NCBI RefSeq assembly: GCF_014252955.1
Contig: NZ_JACMIA010000001.1
Coordinates: 2,316,258-2,380,257, forward strand
From: Stappia sp. 28M-7
GTDB lineage: Bacteria; Pseudomonadota; Alphaproteobacteria; Rhizobiales; Stappiaceae
Reading direction: 5' to 3'
Length of the DNA stretch: 64,000 nucleotides
Under the pieces are notes generated by a model. That model was given only the letters and a program-made list of their open reading frames with translations. It made no database searches and was not told the origin of the DNA. The position numbers and the translations under genes were made by a program. Position 1 is the stretch's first letter, and the number at the start of each line of letters is the position of its first letter. Shown here piece after piece: positions 43,184 to 50,492 of the stretch.

Positions 43184-43488
43184 CCGACCTCCACCCGGGA
43201 GGTGGTCGCGGCTTCGCCCGGCTTCTTGTGCAGGAAGCGGATGCCGGCCTCGTCGCCGTTCATCCAGACGAGCTCGGCCTCGACCTTGATGGCGCGCTTG
43301 GGAAACTCGAAGATGAACCGCTTGCTGAGCGCCGAGTGACCCTTCATGCGCACGCGGCAGCCGGTGATGCTGAGATCCTCGACCAGGCAGGAAACCGACA
43401 CGCCCCGGTCGACAATGATCGCCGGGATCATGCAGGACGCGCGAGGGGCTGAGCGGATCTCGCCGCGTACATTCGGCTTGTGGCGCAT
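43180..43488 (-). CDS. PilZ-domain c-di-GMP receptor candidate
   Basis: Single PilZ domain of 102 residues. The N-terminal RxxxR-type motif is RSAPR (about 12-16) and the second motif DLSITGCRV (DxSxxG, about 38-46) is intact, so c-di-GMP binding is expected. It ends convergent to, and overlapping, the transglycosylase gene by 4 bases. Its closeness to the GGDEF-EAL gene suggests local c-di-GMP signalling, though they are on opposite strands. Confidence 0.85.
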   Translation of the reverse strand: MRHKPNVRGEIRSAPRASCMIPAIIVDRGVSVSCLVEDLSITGCRVRMKGHSALSKRFIFEFPKRAIKVEAELVWMNGDEAGIRFLHKKPGEAATTSRVEVG

Positions 43489-43730
43489 CTCGGTCGTCGA
43501 CTCTCGGGTAGGCCGGCAGCAATTTCCGGCAGTCGGGCAATCGTTTGACGATTGTTAGCGGCCCGGGTGTGAATGGTACGTAAAGATACCCCCTCCAGCC
43601 CCTATGGCATCCGGCAGGCCTTTCCTAGCGTAAGGTCAGGAAGTGGCGGTGTTGGCAGGGCCAGATCCTGCAAGACCCGCCGTCCCGCCCTCCGCCGGCG
43701 CGGCGGAAGGCCAACCAGCCGGAGGCCGTC

Positions 43731-44189
43731 ATGCCGCTTGCCGCCCTGCCCCGCTTCACGCCGAACCTGTCGTTCCTGTCCTGGATATGTGCCGTGCTGC
43801 TCGCGCTCGCGCTTGCAGTTTCCGCCGCGCCGGCCCGTGCCGATGACCCCGCCGCCTTGCGTGCCCTGGTCGAGGGCCAGATCGCCGCGATGCGCGCGGG
43901 CGATGCCTCGGCGGCCTATGGCTACGCAGCCCCGGCGATCCGGCAGATGTTCCCCTCGCCGGACCGCTTCATGCAGATGGTGAAGCGCGGATATGCGCCG
44001 GTCGTCGCCCCCCGATCGGTGACGTTCGGCCGCTTTCGCGAGACCTCGCGCGGTCCGGTGCAGGAGGTGTTCCTCACCGACAGCGGCGGCACCGACTGGC
44101 TGGCGCTCTACACGTTCGAGCAGCAGGCCGACGGAAGCTGGAAGATCGCCGGCTGCGTGCTGACCAGGAGCCCCGGCGCCTCGGCCTGA
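43731..44189 (+). CDS. DUF4864 secreted protein
   Basis: A 152-residue protein with a signal peptide (to about residue 38, PARAD). The mature domain AALRALVEGQIAAMRAGDASAAYGYAAPAIRQMFPSP, then FMQMVKRGY, matches the DUF4864 family, NTF2-like in appearance. No function is known. It is convergent with tgt. Confidence 0.82.
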   Translation: MPLAALPRFTPNLSFLSWICAVLLALALAVSAAPARADDPAALRALVEGQIAAMRAGDASAAYGYAAPAIRQMFPSPDRFMQMVKRGYAPVVAPRSVTFGRFRETSRGPVQEVFLTDSGGTDWLALYTFEQQADGSWKIAGCVLTRSPGASA

Positions 44190-44215
44190 GGCCCGGGTTG
44201 CCGAATTCTCAGTCC

Positions 44216-44262
44216 AGCGGCGCCAGGTCGCCTCTTTGCTAGTTGAGCGGCGCCAGGTCGCC
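44216..44262. repeat. Short duplication of the tgt 3' end
   Basis: The 17-base sequence AGCGGCGCCAGGTCGCC occurs at 44216-44232 and again at 44246-44262. On the minus strand tgt ends GDLAPLN-stop, and just past the stop the same frame reads QRGDLAPLD-stop. The gene's last codons were therefore duplicated or slipped. Confidence 0.8.
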
Positions 44263-45384
44263 GCGGGCCCAATCCTCGCGCGTCTTCGCCCGGAAGTCCT
44301 CGAACCGGCCTTCCTCGATCGCCGCGCGCATCTCGCGCATCAAGGTCTGGTAGTAGGCGAGATTGGTCCAGGTCAGCAGCATCGCGGCCAGCCCCTCGCC
44401 CGCCTTCACAAGGTGATGAAGATAGGCGCGCGAATAGTCCCGCGCAGCAGGGCAGTCCGAGGCCTCGTCCAGCGGGCGCGGATCGTCCGCATGGCGGGCG
44501 TTCTTCAGGTTCACCTTGCCGTAGCGCGTATAGGCAAGGCCATGGCGGCCGGCCCGTGTCGGCATCACGCAGTCGAACTGGTCGATGCCGCGCGCAACGC
44601 TCTCCAGGATGTCTTCCGGCGTGCCGACGCCCATCAGGTAGCGCGGCTTGTCGACAGGCATTGCCGGTGTCGTCACTTCCAGCATCGCCAGCATCACGTC
44701 CTGCGGCTCGCCGACCGCCAGCCCGCCGACGGAATAGCCCTCGAACGGCATCTCCCCCAGCGCCTGCGCCGAGGCAATGCGCAGGTCCGGCACGTCGCCG
44801 CCCTGCACGATGCCGTAGAGCGCCTGGCCGCGCCCCGGCCCGCCCATCTTCTCGAACTGCGCGCGCGAACGCTCGGCCCAGCGGAGCGACAGGCGCATGG
44901 CCCGCTCCACATCCTCGCGCGGCGCCGGCAGCGCGATGCACTCGTCGAGCTGCATCTGGATGTCGGAGCCGAGCAGCTGCTGGATCTCGACCGAGCGCTC
45001 CGGTGTCATCACATGGCGCGAACCGTCGATATGGCTCTGGAAGGTGACACCGTCCTCGGTCAGCTTGCGCAGCTGCGCCAGCGACATCACCTGGAAGCCG
45101 CCGGAATCGGTGAGGATCGTGTGCGGCCAGTTCATGAAGGTATGCAGCCCGCCGAGCCGGGCGATGCGCTCGGCGCCCGGCCGCAGCATCAGGTGATAGG
45201 TGTTGCCCAGCACCACATCGGCGCCGAGCTCCCGCACCTGGTCCGGATACATCGCCTTCACGGTCGCCTGCGTCCCCACCGGCATGAAGGCCGGCGTTGC
45301 CACCCGCCCGTGCGGCGTGACGATCTCGCCGCGCCGGGCCATGCCGTCGGTCGCGAGGAGGCGGAAGGAAAAGGGCGCGGTCAT
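44239..45384 (-). CDS. tgt: queuine tRNA-ribosyltransferase
   Basis: Exchanges guanine 34 for preQ1 in tRNAs with GUN anticodons (381 residues). The nucleophile/substrate regions [12 protein letters not shown] (about 90-101), ALYGIVQGG and [14 protein letters not shown] are present. The C-terminal zinc site is atypical: the usual CxCxxC run is not seen ([31 protein letters not shown]), though a Cys and the final HH remain. The start overlaps the queA stop by 4 bases. The two genes form the queuosine operon. Confidence 0.93.
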   Translation of the reverse strand: MTAPFSFRLLATDGMARRGEIVTPHGRVATPAFMPVGTQATVKAMYPDQVRELGADVVLGNTYHLMLRPGAERIARLGGLHTFMNWPHTILTDSGGFQVMSLAQLRKLTEDGVTFQSHIDGSRHVMTPERSVEIQQLLGSDIQMQLDECIALPAPREDVERAMRLSLRWAERSRAQFEKMGGPGRGQALYGIVQGGDVPDLRIASAQALGEMPFEGYSVGGLAVGEPQDVMLAMLEVTTPAMPVDKPRYLMGVGTPEDILESVARGIDQFDCVMPTRAGRHGLAYTRYGKVNLKNARHADDPRPLDEASDCPAARDYSRAYLHHLVKAGEGLAAMLLTWTNLAYYQTLMREMRAAIEEGRFEDFRAKTREDWARGDLAPLN

Positions 45385-46478
45385 GCAGGATCCTTGGGGA
45401 AGAGAAGCGAGCCATCGCCATAGGAATAAAAGCGATAGCCGGTCGCGATGGCATGGGCATAGGCCGCGCGCATCGTGTCGAGGCCCGACAGCGCCGACAC
45501 CAGCATGAACAGGGTCGAGCGCGGCAGGTGGAAATTGGTCATCAACGCGTCGATGGCGCGGAACCGGTAGCCCGGCGTGATGAAGATCGAGGTCTCGCCG
45601 GCAAAGGGCGCCAGCCCCTCCTCGCCCTGCGCCGCGCTTTCCAGGATGCGCAGCGAGGTGGTGCCGATGGCGACGACCTTGTTGCCGCGCGCCCGCACGG
45701 CGCGCAGGGCGGCAACGGTTTCCGCGCTCACCTCGCCCCACTCGGCGTGCATGCGGTGCTCGTCGGTGTCGTCCGCCTTGACGGGAAGGAACGTGCCCGC
45801 CCCCACATGCAGCGTCACCCGGTGCCGCTCGATGCCGCGCGCGTCCAGCGCCGCCAGCAACTCGTCGGTGAAGTGAAGGCCTGCGGTCGGCGCGGCAACG
45901 GCCCCGTCCTTTTCCGCGAAGATCGTCTGGTAGTCCTGCCGGTCCTGCTCGTCCTCGCCGCGCTTGGCCGCGATATAGGGCGGCAGCGGGATATGGCCGA
46001 CAGCGGCGATCGCCTCGTCCAGCATCGGGCCGGAGAGGTCGAAGACGAACAGAATCTCGCCCGTGTCGCGCTTTTCAGCGACCGTAGCGTCGAGCGTGCC
46101 CAGCAGGCAGGCCTTGCCCTCCCCTCCGGACTGCACGCCGAACTGCACGCGGTCGCCGACGACCAGCTTCTTGGCCGGGCGCACGAAGGCCCACCAGCGG
46201 TCGTCGCCCGCGCGCAGGTGCAGCGTCGCGCCGATGCGCGCCACTGCCTCGCCGCGCGTGCGGGTGCCTTCCAGCTGCGCCGGGATCACCCGCGTGTCGT
46301 TGAAGACCAGAGCATCGCCTGGCTCCAGCAGCATGGGCAGGTCGCGCACACCGCGATCGTCCAGCACCGGTTCGCCGTTCGGGCGCACCACCAGCATGCG
46401 CGCGGCATCGCGCGGTCGGGCCGGACGCAGCGCAATGCGCTCCGGCGGCAGCTCGAAGTCGAAATCGTCGACGCGCAT
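45381..46478 (-). CDS. queA: S-adenosylmethionine:tRNA ribosyltransferase-isomerase
   Basis: Adds the epoxycyclopentanediol ring from SAM ribose to preQ1-tRNA (365 residues). Typical stretches are [22 protein letters not shown] at the N-terminus, [20 protein letters not shown] (about residue 198), [11 protein letters not shown] and [16 protein letters not shown]. It overlaps tgt by 4 bases. In many Hyphomicrobiales queA-tgt directly follows coaD-ppi-ppi; here the ppi genes are 6.5 kb away. Confidence 0.95.
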   Translation of the reverse strand: MRVDDFDFELPPERIALRPARPRDAARMLVVRPNGEPVLDDRGVRDLPMLLEPGDALVFNDTRVIPAQLEGTRTRGEAVARIGATLHLRAGDDRWWAFVRPAKKLVVGDRVQFGVQSGGEGKACLLGTLDATVAEKRDTGEILFVFDLSGPMLDEAIAAVGHIPLPPYIAAKRGEDEQDRQDYQTIFAEKDGAVAAPTAGLHFTDELLAALDARGIERHRVTLHVGAGTFLPVKADDTDEHRMHAEWGEVSAETVAALRAVRARGNKVVAIGTTSLRILESAAQGEEGLAPFAGETSIFITPGYRFRAIDALMTNFHLPRSTLFMLVSALSGLDTMRAAYAHAIATGYRFYSYGDGSLLFPKDPA

Positions 46479-46854
46479 GGCCTTGGCTGAACCCGGTGAA
46501 AGATGGCGTTGATACAGGGTTTCGGCTCTTATCCCTCCCCCGCGGCGCGGTCAACCGCGCGCCCCTTCCCGGCCTCTCATGCGGGGCGAAGCAGGAGCGA
46601 TTCAACAGGTCTTGCCGTGCTGGGAACCGGACGCCGCCCGGTGCGTTGTGGAAAGGTCGGGATTCGGAGCGCCCTTGTCGCAAGGCAGATGCGACCGCAA
46701 CTATTTTGCGATGCACAATTTGCATGGCTGCCGTGCACAATCGTCTCTTTTTTTCGACGGCTGAAAAAACTATCTCTTGGTCATCGGATCGGAGCGCTGA
46801 CACGGGATGACCCGCCCAGCCAACTCCCGCACAGATCGTGCATATGAGGATGCC
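46479..46854. other. Gap holding queA and DUF1127 promoters
   Basis: No gene recognised in these 376 bases between queA and the first DUF1127 gene. The right half contains the conserved promoter-like element described separately (46713-46775). The left half is the presumed queA upstream region. Confidence 0.5.
46713..46775 (+). promoter_or_regulatory. Promoter-like element upstream of first DUF1127 gene
   Basis: Bases 46713-46750 match 48041-48078 at 28 of 38 positions without gaps, ending in the identical ATCGTCTCTTT. A -10-like hexamer CTATCT (46770-46775) lies at exactly the same distance as CCATAT at 48098-48103 in the other copy. It should drive the first DUF1127 gene and hairpin array 1. 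The sigma factor is not identifiable by eye. Confidence 0.6.
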
Positions 46855-47004
46855 ATGTTCGACTCTCTCGCCCGCAAGTACCGCAGCTGGCGTACGTACC
46901 AGACCACCGTTTCCGAGCTGTCGCGGCTCTCGACCCGCGAGCTCAACGATCTCGGCATCGCTCGCGGCGACATTCGTTTCGTCGCCCGTCGCGCCAGCCG
47001 TTAA
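46855..47004 (+). CDS. DUF1127 small protein (first of three)
   Basis: A 49-residue, Arg-rich DUF1127 protein (MFDSLARKYRSW at the start, LSTRELNDLGIARGDIRFVAR at the end). ATG 46855 follows GAGGA; an in-frame ATG at 46807 is not supported. In Rhodobacter a DUF1127 protein of this type (CcaF1) is an RNA-binding factor encoded directly ahead of CcsR small RNAs. The same arrangement is seen here, since hairpin array 1 begins 13 bases after the stop. Confidence 0.9.
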   Translation: MFDSLARKYRSWRTYQTTVSELSRLSTRELNDLGIARGDIRFVARRASR

Positions 47005-47017
47005 CAGTTCACGTTCA

Positions 47018-47140
47018 AGGAGATAGACCTCCTCCCCTATCTCCTGACGTGTTGCCGACGGGATATCCTCCTCCCAATCCCGTTCGGACATTGCGACGCC
47101 CGCCGGTACCTCCTCCCACCGGCGGGCGTTCGCATTTTTT
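47018..47140 (+). ncRNA. Cuckoo/CcsR-type hairpin array 1 with terminator
   Basis: Three stem-loops, each presenting CCTCCTCCC in the loop. H1: stem 47018-47025/47038-47045, motif 47028-47036. H2: 47055-47064/47077-47087 with one bulge, motif 47067-47075. H3: perfect 12-bp stem 47096-47107/47118-47129, motif 47109-47117, followed by TTTTTT (47135-47140), so H3 also serves as a Rho-independent terminator. It is downstream of and probably processed from the first DUF1127 transcript. The loop is complementary to Shine-Dalgarno sequences, so mRNA binding at ribosome sites is a reasonable inference. Confidence 0.88.
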
Positions 47141-47321
47141 GCGTGCATGCCGCAAGACCGGGCAACCCCGGCGAAAGCCGCAAGGCGGGCATGCGAAAAT
47201 AGCGCCTCACAAACGGCGCGAAGCACTCCATATGAGTGCCACCGAACGATGACGCAGCGCAGCATGATGAGCGAAGAGCGGCCGCTTCGGGAGCAATAAG
47301 AAGAACATCACGGAGTTTGAA

Positions 47322-47474
47322 ATGTTCACGACCCTCGCTCGCAAGTACCGCAATTGGCGTGCCTACAACAGCACTGTCACGGAGCTGTCCCGCCTGACCC
47401 CGCGCGAGCTCGACGATCTCGGCATCTCGCGTGGCGAGATCCCGGCTGTCGCTCGCCGTGCGGTGATCGGCTAA
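47322..47474 (+). CDS. DUF1127 small protein (second of three)
   Basis: A 50-residue DUF1127 protein starting MFTTLARKYRNWRAYNS and ending LTPRELDDLGISRGEIPAVAR plus AVIG. It is closest to the first copy in this cluster. ATG 47322 lies after CGGAG. It sits 180 bases after the array 1 terminator, so it needs its own promoter, which I could not identify. Hairpin array 2 follows 14 bases after the stop. Confidence 0.88.
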   Translation: MFTTLARKYRNWRAYNSTVTELSRLTPRELDDLGISRGEIPAVARRAVIG

Positions 47475-47488
47475 CCCCATCACGGACC

Positions 47489-47602
47489 GGGGCGCGATCC
47501 TCCTCCCACGCGCCCCAGATCGTGCACCGACGGGTCTTCTCCTCCCGGACCCGTTAGGCAAAAGCGCCGCCCGCCGGTTTCCTCCTCCCTACCGGCGGGC
47601 GG
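47489..47602 (+). ncRNA. Cuckoo/CcsR-type hairpin array 2
   Basis: Three stem-loops. H4: perfect 8-bp stem GGGGCGCG 47489-47496 with 47509-47516, motif CCTCCTCCC at 47499-47507. H5: 7-bp stem 47530-47536/47548-47554, with a variant loop TTCTCCTCCC (first C replaced by T). H6: perfect 12-bp stem 47567-47578/47591-47602, motif 47581-47589. No T run follows H6, unlike the last hairpins of arrays 1 and 3, so transcription may continue into the third DUF1127 gene. Confidence 0.86.
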
Positions 47603-47777
47603 ACGCGGCCCTCGCAAGACGGGGACCGCCAGGGAGCGGAGCGGCGGACGCCGCCCACCAACGAGAACACCAGATCGCCGGACAGAGGCACCAACGGACC
47701 AGCGCAAGGATGCGCAGCGTCCGGCCGGCAGCCCGTCCGGTTTGATCACCCCCAGTTTCACATTCAAGGACACGACA

Positions 47778-47927
47778 ATGATCAACACGCTCATCCGCAA
47801 GTACAATTCCTGGCAGCAGTACCGTCGCACCTATGACGAGCTGTCCCGCCTCTCCAATCGCGAGCTCAGCGACCTGGGCATCGGCCGCGGCGATATCGAC
47901 TACATCGCCCGCAGCCACCACCGCTAA
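47778..47927 (+). CDS. DUF1127 small protein (third of three)
   Basis: A 49-residue DUF1127 protein (MINTLIRKYNSWQQYRR start; LSNRELSDLGIGRGDIDYIAR end). It is more divergent from the other two at the N-terminus. ATG 47778 has CAAGGA about 8 bases upstream. It is closed by its own terminator at 47961, which separates it from hairpin array 3. Confidence 0.88.
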   Translation: MINTLIRKYNSWQQYRRTYDELSRLSNRELSDLGIGRGDIDYIARSHHR

Positions 47928-47960
47928 GAGCTCGCTCCGCCTCGCGGGGGCACCGCAGCC

Positions 47961-47992
47961 GAAAACGCCGTCCCATTCGGGGCGGCGTTTTC
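47961..47992 (+). terminator. Terminator after the third DUF1127 gene
   Basis: A 14-bp stem GAAAACGCCGTCCC with GGGGCGGCGTTTTC (one G-T pair) and an ATTC loop. The T-rich 3' arm plus following CATTTC makes it a plausible bidirectional terminator. Confidence 0.75.
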
Positions 47993-48040
47993 ATTTCAAG
48001 CACCTGAAATATATGACTTTTCAAATTTTTATGCTGCTCT

Positions 48041-48103
48041 GCACAAAAAGCGGGGCTGATATGCAAGATCGTCTCTTTAAATAGACGCGAGACTCACCCA
48101 TAT
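48041..48103 (+). promoter_or_regulatory. Promoter-like element of hairpin array 3
   Basis: Second copy of the element at 46713-46775 (28 of 38 matches, then CCATAT at the same offset). With -10 at 48098-48103, a start near 48110 would coincide with the first base of hairpin array 3. Confidence 0.62.
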
Positions 48104-48111
48104 CAGGGGCA

Positions 48112-48233
48112 ACGGAGCCAAGCGATCCTCCTCCCACGCTTCGCTCCCGTTCAGGCCGGTGTTCCTCCTCCCTCACCGGCCCTCCAAAACGACGCCCACC
48201 GGATCCTCCTCCCACCGGTGGGCGTTCGTTTTT
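48112..48233 (+). ncRNA. Cuckoo/CcsR-type hairpin array 3, stand-alone sRNA gene
   Basis: Three stem-loops without a preceding DUF1127 gene on the same transcript. H7: stem 48112-48124/48137-48150 with a C-C mismatch and a bulge, motif CCTCCTCCC at 48127-48135. H8: perfect 8-bp GGCCGGTG 48154-48161/48174-48181, motif 48164-48172. H9: perfect 11-bp 48192-48202/48215-48225, motif 48205-48213, followed by TTTTT (48229-48233). A terminator before it and a promoter-like element immediately upstream suggest an independent RNA of about 120 bases. Confidence 0.87.
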
Positions 48234-48291
48234 GGACTTGGCCTTTCCCCGACATTTCTCCGCACGCACCGCCGTCCGTCCAGACCGAACG

Positions 48292-48362
48292 CCACGGCGA
48301 CGGGTGACTTTGCGCAGGACTCACTTTCGTCATCCCGGGCGAGCATCGCGAGACCCGGGACC
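48292..48362. repeat. Dispersed repeat, copy 1
   Basis: A 71-base unit identical to 48732-48802 at 69 positions. It contains GTCATCCCGGGC and GACCCGGGAC, which can pair into a hairpin. Confidence 0.85.
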
Positions 48363-48417
48363 CATTTGCGCCCTCGGCAGGCGTGAGGCAGGAGGCGCCG
48401 CCATCCCTATGGCTGTC

Positions 48418-48437
48418 ATGCCTGCGAAGGCAGGCAT
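48418..48437. repeat. Palindromic repeat ATGCCTGC/GCAGGCAT
   Basis: Perfect 8-bp inverted repeat with GAAG loop (48418-48425/48430-48437), inside a GTCAT-CCTGCG-AAGG-CAGG-ATCC context typical of interspersed repeats. Confidence 0.7.
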
Positions 48438-48540
48438 CCAGTATCCGCCGAGGCGTGTGGGTTTGCGAAAGCGGATGCCCTCGGCGAGGGGTGTTCGCGG
48501 CGAGGTCACGGCTTGAGCCGTACGTCCTGGGGTTACTGGT

Positions 48541-48570
48541 TCCCGGTCTTCGGCTGCGCCGAAACCGGGA
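48541..48570. repeat. Palindromic repeat TCCCGGT/ACCGGGA
   Basis: Hairpin of TCCCGGT (48541-48547) and TTCGG (48549-48553) with CCGAA and ACCGGGA (48559-48570), followed by TGAC. It is the reverse orientation of the GTCATCCCGG signature. Confidence 0.7.
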
Positions 48571-48731
48571 TGACAGGCTGAGCGTGGGGTGGGCGCTGGC
48601 GTGTTTCGCCGCCGCTCTGGCAACCAATGGGCCCCGGATCTCGCTCCGCTCGTCCGGGGTGACCTCGAAGGGTGGGGCGACAGTGGAGAGGGAGGCACTG
48701 CCTCACATCCCCTCGGCTGTCATCCCGGCCA

Positions 48732-48802
48732 CCACGGCGACGGGCGACTTTGCGCAGGACTCGCTTTCGTCATCCCGGGCGAGCATCGCGAGACCCGGGA
48801 CC
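48732..48802. repeat. Dispersed repeat, copy 2
   Basis: Direct repeat of 48292-48362 with two substitutions, 440 bases away and in the same orientation. Confidence 0.85.
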
Positions 48803-48945
48803 GGCGAGCCACGGCGGTTGCGGTGTCTCTCGGGAGCGCAGCTCACATCCCCTCGACTCTCCGATCCCGCATCTGCGCTTGCGCGCTGTGCGGGATGACG
48901 AGGAGAGGATTGCGTACAGTAGAAGACGAAACGCATCAGCCGCGC

Positions 48946-50307
48946 CTAAGCGCCCTTCTTCTCGGCCTTGGCGCGGGCAAAGCGCTCCTTCAGCTGCGCG
49001 CCGCGCCCTTCCTTGACCACCTGCCGCGCCCGGCCGAGCGACAGCGCATCGGCCGGCACGTTCTCGGTGACGACACCGCCGGCTGCCAGATACGCCCCGT
49101 CGCCAATGGTGACCGGGGCCACCAGGGTCGAGTTCGACCCGACGAACGCGCCCGCGCCGATATCCGTGTGGTGCTTGAGGAAGCCGTCGTAATTGCAGGT
49201 GATGGTGCCCGCGCCAATATTGGCGCCCGCGCCCACCCGCGCATCGCCGATATAAGTGAGGTGGTTGACCTTGGCCCCCGTCTCGACCCGCGCATTCTTG
49301 ATCTCGACGAAATTGCCGATATGCGCGCCGGCGCCGATCTCCGCGCCCGGCCGCAGCCGCGCGTAAGGCCCGAGCGTCGCCCCTTCCGCGACCTGTGCCT
49401 CTTCAAGATGCGAGAAGGCGCGGATCGTCACCCCGTCGCCGACCTCCACGCCGGGGCCGAACACCACGTTCGGCTCCACCACCACATCGCGGCCGAGCCG
49501 CGTGTCATGGGAAAAATGCACGGTCTCCGGCGCAACCAGCGTCGCGCCGCCTTCCATCGCGGCGATCCGCGCCTGGCGCTGATAGTCGGCCTCGACCCGG
49601 GCCAGCTGCACCCGCGTGTTGATGCCCTGTACCTCCCACTCGTCGGCCCGCTCGGTAACGACGGAAAGGCCCAGCCCGGCGGCGATTTCCACCGCGTCGG
49701 TCAGATAGTATTCGCCCTTGGCATTGGCATTGCCGATCCGCTGGATGATCCCGGCAAAGCGCGTACCGCGAAAGCCCATGATGCCGGAATTGCAGAAGCG
49801 CACCGACCGCTCGGCCTCGCTCGCGTCCCGCTCCTCGCGGATCGCCAGCAGACGGCCGCCCTCCGTCAGCAGCCGGCCGTAGCCGGTCGGGTTCTCGGCC
49901 TCGAAGCCGAGCACCACCACGTCGGCGCCCTCCTCCAGCCTTGCGCAGACCCGCGCCAACGTCTGCGGCGAGACCAGCGGCGTGTCGCCGAACAGCACCA
50001 GCACCTGGTCGGGCAGGTCGCGCCAGGCCGGCTCGGCGGCGCGCGCTGCATGGGCGGTGCCCAGCCGGTCCTGTTGCACATGGCACTGCGCCTGCGGTGC
50101 CCGGCGCGCGACCTCGGCGACCAGCTCCGGCATGTCGGGCCCCACCACCACGGCCACCCGGCCGATTTCGGCCGCCTTGACCGCCTTCAGCACATGACCG
50201 ACCAGCGACAGCCCGGCGACCTGGTGCATCACCTTCGGCCGGTCGGACTTCATCCTTGTGCCGAGGCCGGCGGCCAGGACGATGGCAAGGCGGGACGTGG
50301 ACGGCAT
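48946..50307 (-). CDS. glmU: Bifunctional N-acetylglucosamine-1-phosphate uridyltransferase / glucosamine-1-phosphate acetyltransferase
   Basis: Makes UDP-GlcNAc for peptidoglycan and LPS (453 residues). The N-terminal pyrophosphorylase domain has LAAGLGTRMKSDRPKVMH (about residues 11-28), and the GDTPL motif near residue 103 binds the nucleotide. From about residue 250 a left-handed beta-helix of hexapeptide repeats ends in the acetyltransferase site (NYDGFLKHHTDIGAGAFVGSN). Start ATG 50307. It is a single gene beside the repeat block. Confidence 0.96.
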   Translation of the reverse strand: MPSTSRLAIVLAAGLGTRMKSDRPKVMHQVAGLSLVGHVLKAVKAAEIGRVAVVVGPDMPELVAEVARRAPQAQCHVQQDRLGTAHAARAAEPAWRDLPDQVLVLFGDTPLVSPQTLARVCARLEEGADVVVLGFEAENPTGYGRLLTEGGRLLAIREERDASEAERSVRFCNSGIMGFRGTRFAGIIQRIGNANAKGEYYLTDAVEIAAGLGLSVVTERADEWEVQGINTRVQLARVEADYQRQARIAAMEGGATLVAPETVHFSHDTRLGRDVVVEPNVVFGPGVEVGDGVTIRAFSHLEEAQVAEGATLGPYARLRPGAEIGAGAHIGNFVEIKNARVETGAKVNHLTYIGDARVGAGANIGAGTITCNYDGFLKHHTDIGAGAFVGSNSTLVAPVTIGDGAYLAAGGVVTENVPADALSLGRARQVVKEGRGAQLKERFARAKAEKKGA

Positions 50308-50492
50308 TGCAAACCTCTTGCGTGGATTCCGGCGGGCCAGTCATCGGGAGCCGGCGCCCGTCCGTCAAGTCGTTGCGCCGGACTGCCCGGCACTTTGTCG
50401 CAGGAAACACGAGAACGGATGTTGGCGAAAGCCGGTGCGGACGGATATTCAGGTATCCGAATGAGTTTTCAGGCATTCGGGCGGGGGAAGCC

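Larger units (their letters stand above)
48234..48945. other. Non-coding block rich in dispersed palindromic repeats
   Basis: Between hairpin array 3 and glmU. No gene is recognised. It contains several copies or fragments of GTCATCCCGG-type palindromic repeats, the two clearest listed separately, and reads like a landing area for genome-wide interspersed repeats of Hyphomicrobiales. Confidence 0.6.

Noticed and set aside
47018-48233. Reading the regular CCTCCTCCC spacing as a CRISPR array
   Set aside because: The repeated unit is only 9 bases, the flanks form hairpins rather than constant repeats, spacing is irregular, and there are no cas genes.
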